From NCBI RefSeq assembly GCF_000969985.1, contig NZ_CP009526.1, positions 3,038,001 through 3,102,000 on the forward strand: a stretch of 64,000 bases of DNA, given 5' to 3'. Made by a program: the position numbers and the translations under genes. Source of the stretch: Methanosarcina barkeri str. Wiesmoor (GTDB taxonomy: Archaea; Halobacteriota; Methanosarcinia; Methanosarcinales; Methanosarcinaceae). The notes under the pieces are model-generated. The model saw only the letters and a program-made list of their open reading frames with translations, had not been told where the DNA came from and did no database searches. Below are positions 8,007-17,655 of this stretch, piece by piece (positions within the stretch are counted from its first letter, which is position 1; each line of letters opens with the position of its first letter).

Positions 8007-9488
8007 ATGGTTCAGGAGTACAAACTGTTTATAGGGGGAGAATTTAAGGACTCTTCAACCGGAGAGACTTTTGAAGATATAAATCCGGCTACTCTGGAAA
8101 ACCTGGCAACAATACAGGTCGCTGGAGCCGAGGACGTGGACATGGCAGTTGAGGCTGCTGAAGCAGGGTTCAGGCTCTGGAACGAGGTTCCGGCTGCAAA
8201 AAGAGCTGAGGTACTCTTCAGAGCAGCCCGGATTTTGCAGGAAAGGAAGGAAGAACTGTCTGTCCTTATGACAAAAGAGATGGGAAAGGTGCTGCCTGAG
8301 ACAAGGGGAGATGTACAGGAAGCCATTGATATCACAAATTATGCCGCAGGGGAAGGAAGGCGGATGCTTGGAGAAACAACGACTTCCGAACTCAAGGAAA
8401 AGTTCTGCATGACCATACTCAGGCCGATAGGAGTAGTTGGCTTAATAACACCCTGGAACTTTCCGATTGCCATTCCTGCATGGAAGGTTATGCCAGCTCT
8501 TGTAGCTGGAAACGCAATTGTATTTAAGCCTGCAAGTGACACGCCTCTGCTTGCCTTCAAGCTGATAGAGGTGCTTAGTGAAGCAGGCTTGCCCCCCGGA
8601 GTGATAAATCTGGTAACAGGGCCCGGAGGCACTGTCGGGAAAGCTGTAGTCCAGCACCCTCGCATAAAAGCTATCTCCTTTACAGGCAGCCTTGATACCG
8701 GGAAATGGATCATGGAAGAATGTTCAAAAACCATGAAAAGAGTCTCTCTGGAACTCGGAGGCAAAAACCCGGTAATTGTTATGGATGATGCCGACCTTGA
8801 ACTGGCCCTTGAGGGTGTGCTGTGGGGAGCTTTTGGGACTACAGGGCAGCGCTGTACTGCTACGAGCAGGCTGATTCTGCATGAGAAGATAAAGGACGAA
8901 TTCATAAAAAGGCTGCTTGCAAAAGCAAAGGCTCTCAGTATAGGTGGGGGACTTCTGCCTGAGACGGACATCGGGCCTGTAATAAACAAAGCGCAGCTTG
9001 AGAAGATCGAAAGATACGTGAAAATAGGAAAAGAAGAAGGAGCAACTCTTCTTTACGGAGGAAACAGAATCGATCCAGGGCTTCCAGGCTATTTCTTCGA
9101 GCCCACAATATTTACGGATGTCAGGCCGGACATGCGGATTGCACAGGAAGAGATTTTCGGGCCAGTCCTCGGAATCTTTACAGTTTCAGACCTTGAAGAA
9201 GCAATCACACTTGCTAATAGTACCAAATACGGACTTTCTTCGGCAATTTACACCGGAAATATAGGAAACGCTTTCAGGGCAATCGAAAAAGTAGAAGCAG
9301 GAATCACATATGTTAATGCTCCTACAATAGGAGCCGAAGTCCATCTCCCTTTTGGAGGGGTCAAAGGGACAGGCAACGGTTTTCGGGAAGCCGGTACCGA
9401 GGCCGTCAAGGAGTTTTCCGAGGTAAAAGCTGTGTATATAGACTACAGCGGCATGCTGCAAAAAGCCCAGATAGATTCAGCAGAATAA
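8007..9488 (+). CDS. NAD(P)-dependent aldehyde dehydrogenase
   Basis: A 493-residue aldehyde dehydrogenase, the usual length. The cofactor site is PWNFPIAIPAWK and FKPASDTPL, the general base glutamate lies in LELGGKNPVIV, and the catalytic cysteine in GTTGQRCTATSR. PFGGVKGTGNGFREAGTEA near the end is typical of the succinate-semialdehyde and related semialdehyde group. It is followed 50 bases later by a class III aminotransferase in the same direction. The pair is what is found in omega-amino-acid breakdown (for example 4-aminobutyrate to succinate semialdehyde to succinate), or with lysine-derived semialdehydes. The substrate cannot be read from sequence. The gene looks intact. Confidence 0.9.
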   Translation: MVQEYKLFIGGEFKDSSTGETFEDINPATLENLATIQVAGAEDVDMAVEAAEAGFRLWNEVPAAKRAEVLFRAARILQERKEELSVLMTKEMGKVLPETRGDVQEAIDITNYAAGEGRRMLGETTTSELKEKFCMTILRPIGVVGLITPWNFPIAIPAWKVMPALVAGNAIVFKPASDTPLLAFKLIEVLSEAGLPPGVINLVTGPGGTVGKAVVQHPRIKAISFTGSLDTGKWIMEECSKTMKRVSLELGGKNPVIVMDDADLELALEGVLWGAFGTTGQRCTATSRLILHEKIKDEFIKRLLAKAKALSIGGGLLPETDIGPVINKAQLEKIERYVKIGKEEGATLLYGGNRIDPGLPGYFFEPTIFTDVRPDMRIAQEEIFGPVLGIFTVSDLEEAITLANSTKYGLSSAIYTGNIGNAFRAIEKVEAGITYVNAPTIGAEVHLPFGGVKGTGNGFREAGTEAVKEFSEVKAVYIDYSGMLQKAQIDSAE

Positions 9489-9538
9489 AATTTATAGAGT
9501 AAGTTCGAGAGCGTGGAGAAACCGGGGAGGAGTGCATT

Positions 9539-10954
9539 TTGGCTCAGGAGAAAACCGAAGAATTTGAAAAGGCACAGGGGGCGGAAAAGCCGGAAAAAAA
9601 TAAAGCAATGGAAAAAGCAATGAAAGCGGGACAGTATTTTGATTTTTTTGAGCGTGAAGCAGGAATGTTTAATACCATTGGCCCGAGAGCCAGGGAGATT
9701 ATCGAACAGGACTGTAAAATAACATCAGCCTGTACAGCCCGTCCATATCCTCTGGTTGTGGACAGCGCAAAGGGTTCTGTAATCAGGGATGTTGACGGAA
9801 GAGAATACATTGACCTGATTGCAGGAATTGCTGTTATGAATGCAGGCTATTCCAATCCTGAGGTTAAAGCTGCAATCTCAGCTCAGCTTGAAAAAATGAC
9901 TCACTGCGGATATGGAGATTTCTTTGCCGAACCTCCTGTAAAGCTTGCAAAAAAGTTAGAAGACCTTTCAGGCTATTCAAAAGTATTTTACTGTAACAGC
10001 GGGACTGAAGCCGTGGAAGCTGCAATCAAACTTGCCTTCTGGAAAACAAAACGTCAGGGCCTTATCTCATTTTATAACTCCTTTCACGGCCGGACCCTGG
10101 GCTCCCTTTCTCTTACCTGCTCAAAAGCCAGGCAAAAGGAACATTTTCCTGTGCTTCACACAGCTCATTCCCATTATGCCTACTGTTACCGCTGTCCCTT
10201 TAAACTCGAGTATCCTTCCTGCGGGATCGAGTGCGCAAAAGAGCTTGAAAACCTGATTTTCAGGCGGGAATTGAGCCCGACGGATACTGCCGCAGTTTTC
10301 GTGGAACCGGTCCAGGGAGAAGGTGGGTATATCGTCCCCCCTCCTGAGTTTCATAAGGAAGTGAGGAGGATCTGTACTGATAACGATGTCCTCCTTGTAG
10401 CGGATGAAGTCCAGGCAGGTTGTTTCAGGACAGGCCCTTTCCTTGCAATGGAAAATTTTGGGGTTAGGGCTGAAATCTCATGCTTTGCAAAAGCTCTTGG
10501 AGGAGGGCTTCCGCTGGGAGCAATGCTTGCAGACCGCGAGCTTATGGACTGGCCACAGGGCATCCATTCAAACACTTTTGGAGGAAATCTTCTGGCTTCA
10601 GCCGCATCTCTCGCGTCTCTTGAGTTTCTGGAAAAGGAAAATATTGAGCACCGAGTAAAGGAGCTTGGTTCCCAGATGAAGCAACGCCTGAGGGAGCTTC
10701 AGGAAAACTTTCCATGCATTGGGGACGTACGCGGCCTCGGACTGATGGTCGGAGTTGAGATTGTAAAACCTGATAAATCAATCGATCCGATACAGAGGGA
10801 TAGAATTCTGAGGAAAGCCTTTAAAGAAGGAATTCTGCTTCTCCCCTGTGGAGATTCGGTAATTCGTTTTTCTCCGCCGCTGGTTATCACAGATGAAGAA
10901 CTTGACTCTGGACTTGAGAAGTTTCAGAAGGCTCTGGAAAAAGCAGGCACCTAA
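9539..10954 (+). CDS. Class III PLP-dependent aminotransferase (GABA/ornithine type)
   Basis: A 471-residue class III (fold type I) aminotransferase. Visible landmarks are YCNSGTEAVEAAIKLA (phosphate-binding loop), SFHGRTLGSLSLT, FVEPVQGEGGY, LLVADEVQAGCFRTG with the cofactor aspartate, CFAKALGGGLPLGA with the Schiff-base lysine, and HSNTFGGNLLA. The start is TTG 9539 behind GGGGAGGAG; no in-frame ATG lies near. It has an N-terminal extension of about 35 charged residues. A cysteine-rich insertion (YCYRCPFKLEYPSCGIEC) recalls the 4-aminobutyrate aminotransferase and amino-acid racemase branch of archaea. With the aldehyde dehydrogenase just upstream it probably starts oxidation of an omega-amino acid. 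4-Aminobutyrate, beta-alanine, ornithine or lysine are all possible substrates. Confidence 0.88.
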   Translation: MAQEKTEEFEKAQGAEKPEKNKAMEKAMKAGQYFDFFEREAGMFNTIGPRAREIIEQDCKITSACTARPYPLVVDSAKGSVIRDVDGREYIDLIAGIAVMNAGYSNPEVKAAISAQLEKMTHCGYGDFFAEPPVKLAKKLEDLSGYSKVFYCNSGTEAVEAAIKLAFWKTKRQGLISFYNSFHGRTLGSLSLTCSKARQKEHFPVLHTAHSHYAYCYRCPFKLEYPSCGIECAKELENLIFRRELSPTDTAAVFVEPVQGEGGYIVPPPEFHKEVRRICTDNDVLLVADEVQAGCFRTGPFLAMENFGVRAEISCFAKALGGGLPLGAMLADRELMDWPQGIHSNTFGGNLLASAASLASLEFLEKENIEHRVKELGSQMKQRLRELQENFPCIGDVRGLGLMVGVEIVKPDKSIDPIQRDRILRKAFKEGILLLPCGDSVIRFSPPLVITDEELDSGLEKFQKALEKAGT

Positions 10955-11100
10955 GCTAAGCAGACATTTAAGCTGCCTAAAAAACAAAGAAATTAAGAGC
11001 CTCAGAGTATAAGCAAAAATGAAAAAATTTTCTAAATAAATTTTGCAGTCTTCAGGAATAAACTACAGGTTAGTTCAATATATTACTGTATAATAATTAC

Positions 11101-11271
11101 ATGAAAATTGTAAAGTTTTTAAATAGAGATCACATATACAATAATATGGAGTATAAGAACAATGATATGCTTGAGAAGGAGAGTTTCGCTTTGATTATTT
11201 TCATAACTGCTATTGCAATGGCAGTAAGTCTCTTAGGGATAATCATCTGTATTAAGGTAACCCATCTCTAA
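11101..11271 (+). CDS. Possible small single-span membrane protein
   Basis: A 56-codon frame with a charged N-terminal half and one clear membrane segment (FALIIFITAIAMAVSLLGII) followed by a short IKVTHL tail. Too short for most gene finders. No good ribosome site precedes the first ATG; internal ATGs at 11146 or 11167 would still keep the membrane segment. It lies between the aminotransferase and a MITE. No family was recognised. Confidence 0.4.
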   Translation: MKIVKFLNRDHIYNNMEYKNNDMLEKESFALIIFITAIAMAVSLLGIIICIKVTHL

Positions 11272-11280
11272 GAAGGATTA

Positions 11281-11393
11281 GGACTTACACAGTTGAACTG
11301 ATATTAACAGCATCAGACTGTTAACTGTTTAAAACGTGATTTTAATCTACAGCCCTTAAAGTAATTGATTTTGTTCCTCAACTGCGTAAGTCC
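11281..11393. mobile_element. 113-bp MITE with TA target duplication
   Basis: The ends are imperfect inverted repeats of 16 bp (GGACTTACACAGTTGA on the left, the complement of GGACTTACGCAGTTGA on the right), one mismatch. The element is flanked on both sides by TA, as IS630/Tc1-type elements are. There is no coding capacity. Its right end is only a few bases from the stop codon of the ABC permease gene. Confidence 0.7.
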
Positions 11394-11398
11394 TAAAA

Positions 11399-12562
11399 TC
11401 ATTGATATTTAAGCGAATCTATAGGTTTCATTTTTGAGGCTTTCAATGCCGGATAAACTCCGCCGATAAGACTGGTAATGATTCCAAATACAATGCCTCC
11501 AACTACATACAAAAAAACACCTCTATCAAACAACGAAGATACGTCTTTTAATATTAAATCCGTTATAACAAATACTACGCCTAAACTTAATATTCCCCCA
11601 ATGAAGCTAGCTATTATTCCAAGAATAAGGGACTCTAAAACAAACATCTTCATTATATCCTTCTTAGACGCTCCGACAGCCTTCATTATACCTATTTCTT
11701 TTGTCCTTTCTGTAACTGACATTAACATTATATTTAGAATACTTACACTGGCAACGACCAGAGAAATAGAACCAATTCCCATCAAAAATAGAGAAACATA
11801 TCTCAAAGCGTCTTCAACACCGCTTAACATATTTTTTACTGAAGACAAAAAAACCTTGTCATCTTTCTTATTGAGCATTTTTTTAACTGAATTTTCCACG
11901 CCGTCTACATTATCAACATTTTTAGCTTTAACTATAACAAAATCATATTCATCATTATTATTATCAGTAAATATTTTGTTGTAAATTTCGGGGTTAACAA
12001 AAATTGAATTATCCACACTAACGTCAGGACTCATACCTCGTTTTTTGAGAATACCGGTTACTTTCAACTTTGTATCTTCTAATGTTACTTTTCCACCCAC
12101 TTTTATATCCAGAAAGTTTGCAAGCTCCTGCCCGATTACACAACCCGTGGAGCTACTTTTTAGCATTTTTCCATTATCTATCTCAACCAGAGAAGTAAAA
12201 TCTTCATTTTCAACTCCATATACAGCACCATACATTGATTTGTCTTTGTATTCTATTTTAGTACCTGAGGAATAGATAGGCAAGACACTTTCAATCCCAC
12301 TAATTTTATCTAGTTGTTTTACCTGGTTTTCGGTGATAGATGTTTCTCCACCTGCCGGATAGACTACTATCTCATTATTATAGTCTTCAAAGGAATTAGA
12401 AACAGAAACTTTCAGACAATTTCCAAGAATTCCCATCGATGATATCGCAAAAACCCCGATAATTATTCCGACTGCTGCAAGAATAGTACGTACAACTCTT
12501 CTCTCCAAATTCCTTTTTGCAAGTTGAATATAAATATTGCCAGGCTGTTTAACTATTTTCAT
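11399..12562 (-). CDS. MacB/FtsX-type ABC transporter permease
   Basis: A permease of about 387 residues: one N-terminal membrane helix (VRTILAAVGIIIGVFAISSM), a large extracytoplasmic domain of about 210 residues (MacB-type periplasmic core), and three C-terminal helices with the FtsX motif (SVTERTKEIGIMKAVGASKKDI). This is the architecture of MacB/LolC-type mechanotransmission transporters. The start chosen is ATG 12562 (MKIVKQPGNIYIQLAKRN), which follows GGTGA and overlaps the end of the ATPase gene by 14 bases; an ATG six codons further upstream is possible. It is the last gene of a four-gene minus-strand operon. Substrate unknown; export of a peptide, lipid or drug is typical. Confidence 0.88.
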   Translation of the reverse strand: MKIVKQPGNIYIQLAKRNLERRVVRTILAAVGIIIGVFAISSMGILGNCLKVSVSNSFEDYNNEIVVYPAGGETSITENQVKQLDKISGIESVLPIYSSGTKIEYKDKSMYGAVYGVENEDFTSLVEIDNGKMLKSSSTGCVIGQELANFLDIKVGGKVTLEDTKLKVTGILKKRGMSPDVSVDNSIFVNPEIYNKIFTDNNNDEYDFVIVKAKNVDNVDGVENSVKKMLNKKDDKVFLSSVKNMLSGVEDALRYVSLFLMGIGSISLVVASVSILNIMLMSVTERTKEIGIMKAVGASKKDIMKMFVLESLILGIIASFIGGILSLGVVFVITDLILKDVSSLFDRGVFLYVVGGIVFGIITSLIGGVYPALKASKMKPIDSLKYQ

Positions 12563-13235
12563 TGGATATTTCACCATCAATGAGTTTTACGTTTCTATTT
12601 GAATAATGCATAAGTGTTGGATCATGTGTTACTACAACCATTGTTGTTCCATTGAGATTGAGAAACCTTAGTAATTCCATGATTTCTCTTCCCGTTTTTG
12701 TATCTAGATTGCCTGTTGGTTCATCTGCAAGAAGTAGAGACGGAGAATTAGCAAGAGCCCTGGCTATTGCTACTCTTTGTTGTTGCCCGCCTGAAAGTTC
12801 GTAAGGCTTATGAGTTGCATACTTCGAATCAAGATTTACCTGTTCTAATAACGATAACGCTTTTTTTTGTCGCGTTACTTCCGAAACTTTACTAAATACC
12901 ATAGGTAATTCAATATTTTCCAATGCAGTAAGAGTCGGGATTAAATTGAATTGTTGAAAAATAAATCCAATGTTACTTCTACGAATAGCTGTCAATTTTT
13001 CATCGTCAAGTTTTGAGATATCAATATTATTTATTTTTATAATTCCTTTTGTTGGAGTATCAAGACATCCTATAAGATTAAGAAGAGTAGACTTTCCTGA
13101 GCCAGACGCACCCATAATCGTGAGGAAATCGCCTTTTTTAATCGAAAGATTCACGCCTTTAAGTGCATGAATATAATTTGGGCCGAGAGCATATGTTTTT
13201 GCGATTTCCTGCAATTCTACAACTTGATCAGACAT
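12549..13235 (-). CDS. LolD/MacB-type ABC transporter ATPase
   Basis: A 228-residue ABC ATPase with all motifs: Walker A GASGSGKST, Q-loop FIFQQFNLIPTL, signature LSGGQQQRVAIARAL, Walker B SLLLADEPTGNLD and the switch histidine in VVVTHD. The FNLIPTLTALENIELP and DEPTGNLD context places it in the LolD/MacB/FtsE group that works with FtsX-fold permeases, matching the gene that follows. It starts six bases after the end of the upstream surface-protein gene and overlaps the permease start, so the three are surely co-transcribed. Confidence 0.95.
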   Translation of the reverse strand: MSDQVVELQEIAKTYALGPNYIHALKGVNLSIKKGDFLTIMGASGSGKSTLLNLIGCLDTPTKGIIKINNIDISKLDDEKLTAIRRSNIGFIFQQFNLIPTLTALENIELPMVFSKVSEVTRQKKALSLLEQVNLDSKYATHKPYELSGGQQQRVAIARALANSPSLLLADEPTGNLDTKTGREIMELLRFLNLNGTTMVVVTHDPTLMHYSNRNVKLIDGEISNENS

Positions 13236-13241
13236 AAAAGC

Positions 13242-14459
13242 TCAACTCTCGCCTTCTCCTTTATTCATCTTCTTTTGCTTTTTCCAGGAATATCCGATGA
13301 TTCCAAAAACCGCAATACACATAATTATAATAATAGCTATAAGGAGAGGAGATGATGCCTTTTTGCCAGTTTGAACCGATGACTCCTTTGAATCTAAATA
13401 TACAGATTTTGTAATTGATGTATAAGCATTGTCAGTACCCCTAAATTCAATTAATAAAGGGATCTCTGGAGTTCCGGGAGATACAAATGCTGATAACTCA
13501 AAGCTACTAAAATCATCCTTCTCAAGACTACCTATAAAGTAACTTGGGTAGGGCTGTGTGGAGTTGATTCCTTTTGAATCAATTAAGGAAACCATGACGT
13601 TTTTCATATCAGTTAACCCAATATTGTTGATTTCTCCAGTAAGTGTGTATTTACTTCCCAAATTGTTTACTTCGATGTTTGTTAAAGTCAGTGTTGGTTT
13701 CGAGATCACGTCCAGGTTTGTACTTGTTGTTTCACTCGTATGATGATTATCTCCGTTAAAATAGGATATCAAACATTTTATTTTTTTATTTCCTGGGCTT
13801 GACTTTACCGTATTTACTGTGAATTCAACGGTTGAATTATTTCTTGCAGGAACAGTTCCGACAAAAATATTGGACGGATAAATAAGAACATCTTCACATG
13901 AAGGACTTAAAATGACATCATTAATATCACTAGAACGTGGATTTATTACATCTACCGTAACAGTCGAAATTTCATTGATCATACTTGAAGGAAGATTCGA
14001 AAAAACAAGTTGTACATTCCTGTCATCAATTTTTATTGGAATTTTATAATTTAAATCGTACATATCACTTCCCCCTATTAACTCAAAGTTCAGGAAGTGT
14101 GTGCCACTGGATGCTTCTTTTTTGACCTTAATGTTAAAAGTTAAATTTAGCGTATCTCCAGGTCCTATCAAGCCTATGTTTGAATAACCTTTATCCGTTA
14201 CTTCTATGTCATTGGTTCCTATAAGTGATGCACTGACAATATAGGCATTCATATCAAAGGTTTTACTATCCTCCTGTACGTAAACGTCTCCAGTTGCCAT
14301 ATTCTTAAGGGATACAGTGACAGTTCCGTTATCTCCTGGAAAAAGGGAAAGAGGATTGGATTGACAGGTTACTTGAACAGTTGGCCTTACAGTAGTATCG
14401 CCTGCAACTGGAATTATAAGAAATGTAAGCAGTACCAGAGTTACTAGTGATCTTATCAT
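13242..14459 (-). CDS. COG1361-type secreted/S-layer-like protein with C-terminal anchor
   Basis: About 405 residues. The N-terminus (MIRSLVTLVLLTFLIIPVAG) is a signal peptide; the body is built from beta-rich domains with phrases such as GDNGTVTVSLKNMATGDV, GPGDTLNLTFNIKVK and INNIGLTDMKNVMVSLI typical of CARDB/NEW3-like domains; the C-terminus has a membrane helix (PLLIAIIIIMCIAVFGIIGY) and a lysine-rich tail. The start at ATG 14459 is set by the signal peptide; the open frame extends further upstream into the Yip1-like gene but is not coding there. It is exposed outside the cell and probably works with the MacB-like ABC pair as an accessory or substrate-binding part; that role is inferred from the operon. 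Confidence 0.82.
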   Translation of the reverse strand: MIRSLVTLVLLTFLIIPVAGDTTVRPTVQVTCQSNPLSLFPGDNGTVTVSLKNMATGDVYVQEDSKTFDMNAYIVSASLIGTNDIEVTDKGYSNIGLIGPGDTLNLTFNIKVKKEASSGTHFLNFELIGGSDMYDLNYKIPIKIDDRNVQLVFSNLPSSMINEISTVTVDVINPRSSDINDVILSPSCEDVLIYPSNIFVGTVPARNNSTVEFTVNTVKSSPGNKKIKCLISYFNGDNHHTSETTSTNLDVISKPTLTLTNIEVNNLGSKYTLTGEINNIGLTDMKNVMVSLIDSKGINSTQPYPSYFIGSLEKDDFSSFELSAFVSPGTPEIPLLIEFRGTDNAYTSITKSVYLDSKESSVQTGKKASSPLLIAIIIIMCIAVFGIIGYSWKKQKKMNKGEGES

Positions 14460-14470
14460 TATTTTTCGTA

Positions 14471-15109
14471 TCAAGTCAATCCTCCAATTAATGAATAAAC
14501 CTGGTAGATAAGAGTCAGGCCTACTGGAACGCTGACAGTAAGAATGGCATTTTTTGTTGACATATTGCGTGCATGTACGAGTGCGAACACCCAAATGTTT
14601 GCAGACAATAACAAACATAAAATTACAAATATTTCCGCTGCAAAAGAGAGAGGATTATTCACCAATGTCTGTGCGAAACTTTCTGAAAAAAGTTGAGGAT
14701 TTTGGGATGAGATCGGTACTGAGGGTAGTAAGTAGTACATGACAAATAAATTTGCAATTGCACCAAGGATTTGTGGCACAAATCCATAGCCTACAAATTC
14801 CAGAGTCCTTTTAAAAGAACCATCGGAGTTAAATAAAAAAGATATGAAGTAGAAAATCCCGGTCAATATGATCCAGTATAAGAATGCTCCAAAGAGACCA
14901 CCAATGACACTACTTAATATCACAACAGTAGACATAAAGAAACTCCCGTCTAAGGGTAAGATTTCTTTCATTTTATTCATCATTAGAATACTTGAACCTA
15001 TTGAAATTATGGAATAAATAAGTACTAGCAATATAGGATATTTGAAACTGACCTCATTTTTTGACTTCTCACTGAAAAACAAATTTGGATTAAATAATAG
15101 ATCCTTCAT
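14471..15109 (-). CDS. Yip1-domain membrane protein
   Basis: A 212-residue integral membrane protein with about five hydrophobic segments (for example YPILLVLIYSIISIGSSIL, VVILSSVIGGLFGAFLYWII, FVILCLLLSANIWVFALVHA). The layout and the GYGFVPQILGAIANLF region, with LVHARNMSTKNAI before the last helix, match Yip1-domain proteins of archaea. It is the first gene of the minus-strand operon and ends 11 bases before the surface-protein gene. The function of archaeal Yip1 proteins is unknown; they often accompany MacB-like transporters. Confidence 0.78.
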   Translation of the reverse strand: MKDLLFNPNLFFSEKSKNEVSFKYPILLVLIYSIISIGSSILMMNKMKEILPLDGSFFMSTVVILSSVIGGLFGAFLYWIILTGIFYFISFLFNSDGSFKRTLEFVGYGFVPQILGAIANLFVMYYLLPSVPISSQNPQLFSESFAQTLVNNPLSFAAEIFVILCLLLSANIWVFALVHARNMSTKNAILTVSVPVGLTLIYQVYSLIGGLT

Positions 15110-16068
15110 ACTATATCACCTAAGAAGAATATTATTAAACTAATTAGAAAATTTACATTTATGTTTGAGTTATTCCATCTAACAGTTTGTATCACTTTGG
15201 TAAGTTTGATGTTTCTAGCCAAACGTTCATCCTTTGTTGAAATATGAATTAAATGAGAATAATTGTATTAGCTTGAATGTATCGGTTTGCCATGTTCCTT
15301 TCTTTAATCAGGTTTTTCGACTTCAATCATGTTTACTTCGGTTGCATTCATCAAATCTTTCTCAGTGAACTTACCTGTTCAGAGAAAAACTACTGAGACT
15401 TCTTGCCAAGATATTTCAAAGTTATTTGTGAAAGTCGACATTAGAACACCTGCTTTGAATCCGGCTCTATATCCAATTAATTTCACTGTCAAGAGTCATA
15501 GGTAAACATATTAACGTTGACTATATATAGGTATCCGTTCAGAAACTTTTTGTAATCTTTGTCTTGAAAATGGATACAATTTAAAAGAATTTTTAAGTTA
15601 TTTCAGAACAAATTTGAGAACTTAGCCATAAAATATATATAGAAAATAGCTGAAATTTATTCCAAGTTATAAATTTATATTACATTGACACTATCAAGTT
15701 AGGTTGTATGCCAATTTTTATGTAAAATCATAACTCTCAAGAAATAACTCTCAAGAAGTTATTGAGCAGAAAATTCCATATAGGAAGATCAATTATCTAC
15801 ATAGCACGCAAGAACTTGACTTCAAATTTACAGCAAATTAGATACACTGCCAAATTCGATAAAACATTTTTTTATGTTGAACTCATTCAAAAACCAATTT
15901 ATCCTCAAAAAGTAAATGCGTTCTATCCTAATTGAGGTATCAGGTTTAATTTTAAAACACACTTTAAATAAAAGAAAAAAGATAACTACTTATTTTCATT
16001 AAATAACTACAGATTGTTCAAATAAAAAAGAGAAAATATATTTTCTCCTATCTTTTTAGTTCTTTCTT
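15110..16068. other. 960-bp AT-rich intergenic region with one coding relic
   Basis: Mostly featureless AT-rich DNA between two minus-strand transcription units. One trace stands out: on the minus strand from about 15487 down to 15309 the frame reads KLIGYRAGFKAGVLMSTFTN and onward, a single TGA, and then KFTEKDLMNATEVNMIEVEK to a stop. Apart from the TGA and a missing start it looks like the end of a decayed protein gene. The family was not recognised. No RNA gene or strong hairpin was seen in the rest. Confidence 0.4.
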
Positions 16069-16572
16069 TTATTTTCTGCTCTTCTTGACGTCATTCAACC
16101 TATCGGTCTGCCTGAGCGTCACAAGCCTGCTTGCAAGAGGAGCCATAGGAAGATCGGCACTAAGAGTTAGAGAGCTTATCCTTGATTCTGTCAGCATTCT
16201 TCCAGGCAGGTCAGGAAAGACTTCAAGTCCTTTTCCTGCAGGTATCTTTGGGTTTTTGGGTACTGACTCCAAAAGACCAGCAGATTTGATTCCAGTAAAG
16301 GAGCTGGAAACAAGCCTTGGAAGAGTTTCCGGGCTCAGGCGGAGGTGATCAGAAGACGAAAGTCCAAGATCCCTATCAGGCGAGAGACGTTTATTGAAAT
16401 CAGGCATAAGTCCCCTGAACTGGTCAAGGACCGGATTTGAAAAAGTAGCTGATTCGTAAGTAGAAGTGAGATTTCCGGCAAGGGCCTTTTCGCGGGCTGC
16501 GCGGTCAGTTAAGTGAGAAGGCAAAGCTGAATTTTCGGGTTCACTGTCATTCATAGCAGTAAGGATTGTCAC
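16069..16572 (-). CDS. Hypothetical protein
   Basis: A 167-codon frame starting GTG 16572, or more likely ATG 16554 (MNDSEPENSALPSHL). The product is polar, rich in Ser, Leu and Pro, with no membrane segment and a basic tail (DRLNDVKKSRK). No family was recognised. It is favoured over the overlapping plus-strand frame at 16085-16348 because the minus frame spans the whole locally G+C-richer block (16080-16560) and its stop and start coincide with the edges of that block. No good ribosome site was found, so the call is tentative. Confidence 0.45.
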   Translation of the reverse strand: MTILTAMNDSEPENSALPSHLTDRAAREKALAGNLTSTYESATFSNPVLDQFRGLMPDFNKRLSPDRDLGLSSSDHLRLSPETLPRLVSSSFTGIKSAGLLESVPKNPKIPAGKGLEVFPDLPGRMLTESRISSLTLSADLPMAPLASRLVTLRQTDRLNDVKKSRK

Positions 16573-16734
16573 GATGGTATATCAATTATACGAGGGCTTT
16601 TCCTGTTTTCTTCACTGTAATCAAAATTACAATGATTTTTGATAAGCGTTTTATTCTATTGCAGTTCTTTTTTTGTATTTCTCCTGTAACAACGCTATTA
16701 AGTTAATCTTTCTGAACAAATCAGGACCTGAAAC

Positions 16735-17655
16735 TTAGGACCTGAAACTTGCGTCACTTTGACGAAGCAACTCAACAATCTCGGTAAACTCTATTTCTGC
16801 CGCAATATCCAGGGCAGTATTGCCATTTTCGTCCTGAAGATTAAGGTCGGCACCACTTTTAATAAGCAACTCAACAATATCCTTATCCCCTGCCTGTGCT
16901 GAGAGCATCAAAGCGGTAAGCCCGTTTTCTTCTTGAATATCAAGACTGGCACCACTATTAAGAAGCAATTCTAAAATATCTCTGTACCCCCTGTCTGCCG
17001 CATAAGTCAAAGCTGTATTACCATTTTTGTCCTGAAGATCAAGATCATCACCGGCTTTAAGAAGTAACTCAACAATACTTTTATGTCCGATTTTTGCTGC
17101 AGCAATCAAAGCAGTGTTAAGATTTTCGTCCTGAAGATTAACTTCTGCTCCACCTTTAATGAGCAACTCAACAATATCCTTTTGCCCCCTATTTGCAGCA
17201 GAAATCAAAGCCGTTTCACCGTTTCTGTCCTGAATATTAGGATCGGCACCGCCCTCAAGAAGAAGCTTAACAATTTTCCTGTATCCTACTTTTACCGCAA
17301 ACTTCAAAGCCGTCTCGTAGTTTCTATCCTGAATGTTAAGGTCAGCACCGCTTTTGATGAGCAGCTCAACAATATCTCCACGTTCGACTTTTGCCGCAGA
17401 AATTAAAGCGGTATCCCCGTTTTCATCCTGAATATTAGGATCGGCACCACCTTTAATAAGCAATTCTACAACGTCTCTGTACCCTTTGTTCACCGCATAA
17501 TTTAAAGCAGTTTTACCATATGCATCCTGTGAGTTAATATCAACTTTATCGCTTTTCAAAAATTTCTCTACATTTTCTATCTGCCCTAATTTACAAGCCT
17601 CGAAAAGATTTTGGGTTTTATCTTTTCCAAATAAATTAGATATAAAGTCCATCAA
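16735..17655 (-). CDS. Ankyrin-repeat protein
   Basis: A 306-residue protein that is almost entirely ankyrin repeats. After an N-terminal cap ([20 protein letters not shown]) there are eight repeats of 33 residues with the usual pattern ([33 protein letters not shown]). No signal peptide or membrane helix, so it is cytoplasmic and should act as a binding scaffold; partners are unknown. The stop codon is followed by a 14-bp direct repeat of the last coding bases (AGGACCTGAAACTT twice, 16723-16750), a small tandem duplication across the gene end. It is likely monocistronic. Confidence 0.93.
   Translation of the reverse strand: MMDFISNLFGKDKTQNLFEACKLGQIENVEKFLKSDKVDINSQDAYGKTALNYAVNKGYRDVVELLIKGGADPNIQDENGDTALISAAKVERGDIVELLIKSGADLNIQDRNYETALKFAVKVGYRKIVKLLLEGGADPNIQDRNGETALISAANRGQKDIVELLIKGGAEVNLQDENLNTALIAAAKIGHKSIVELLLKAGDDLDLQDKNGNTALTYAADRGYRDILELLLNSGASLDIQEENGLTALMLSAQAGDKDIVELLIKSGADLNLQDENGNTALDIAAEIEFTEIVELLRQSDASFRS

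Noticed and set aside
16085-16348. 87-codon plus-strand frame opposite the hypothetical gene at 16069
   Set aside because: It covers only part of the G+C-richer block and has no ribosome site; the minus frame covers the whole block. Neither is certain.
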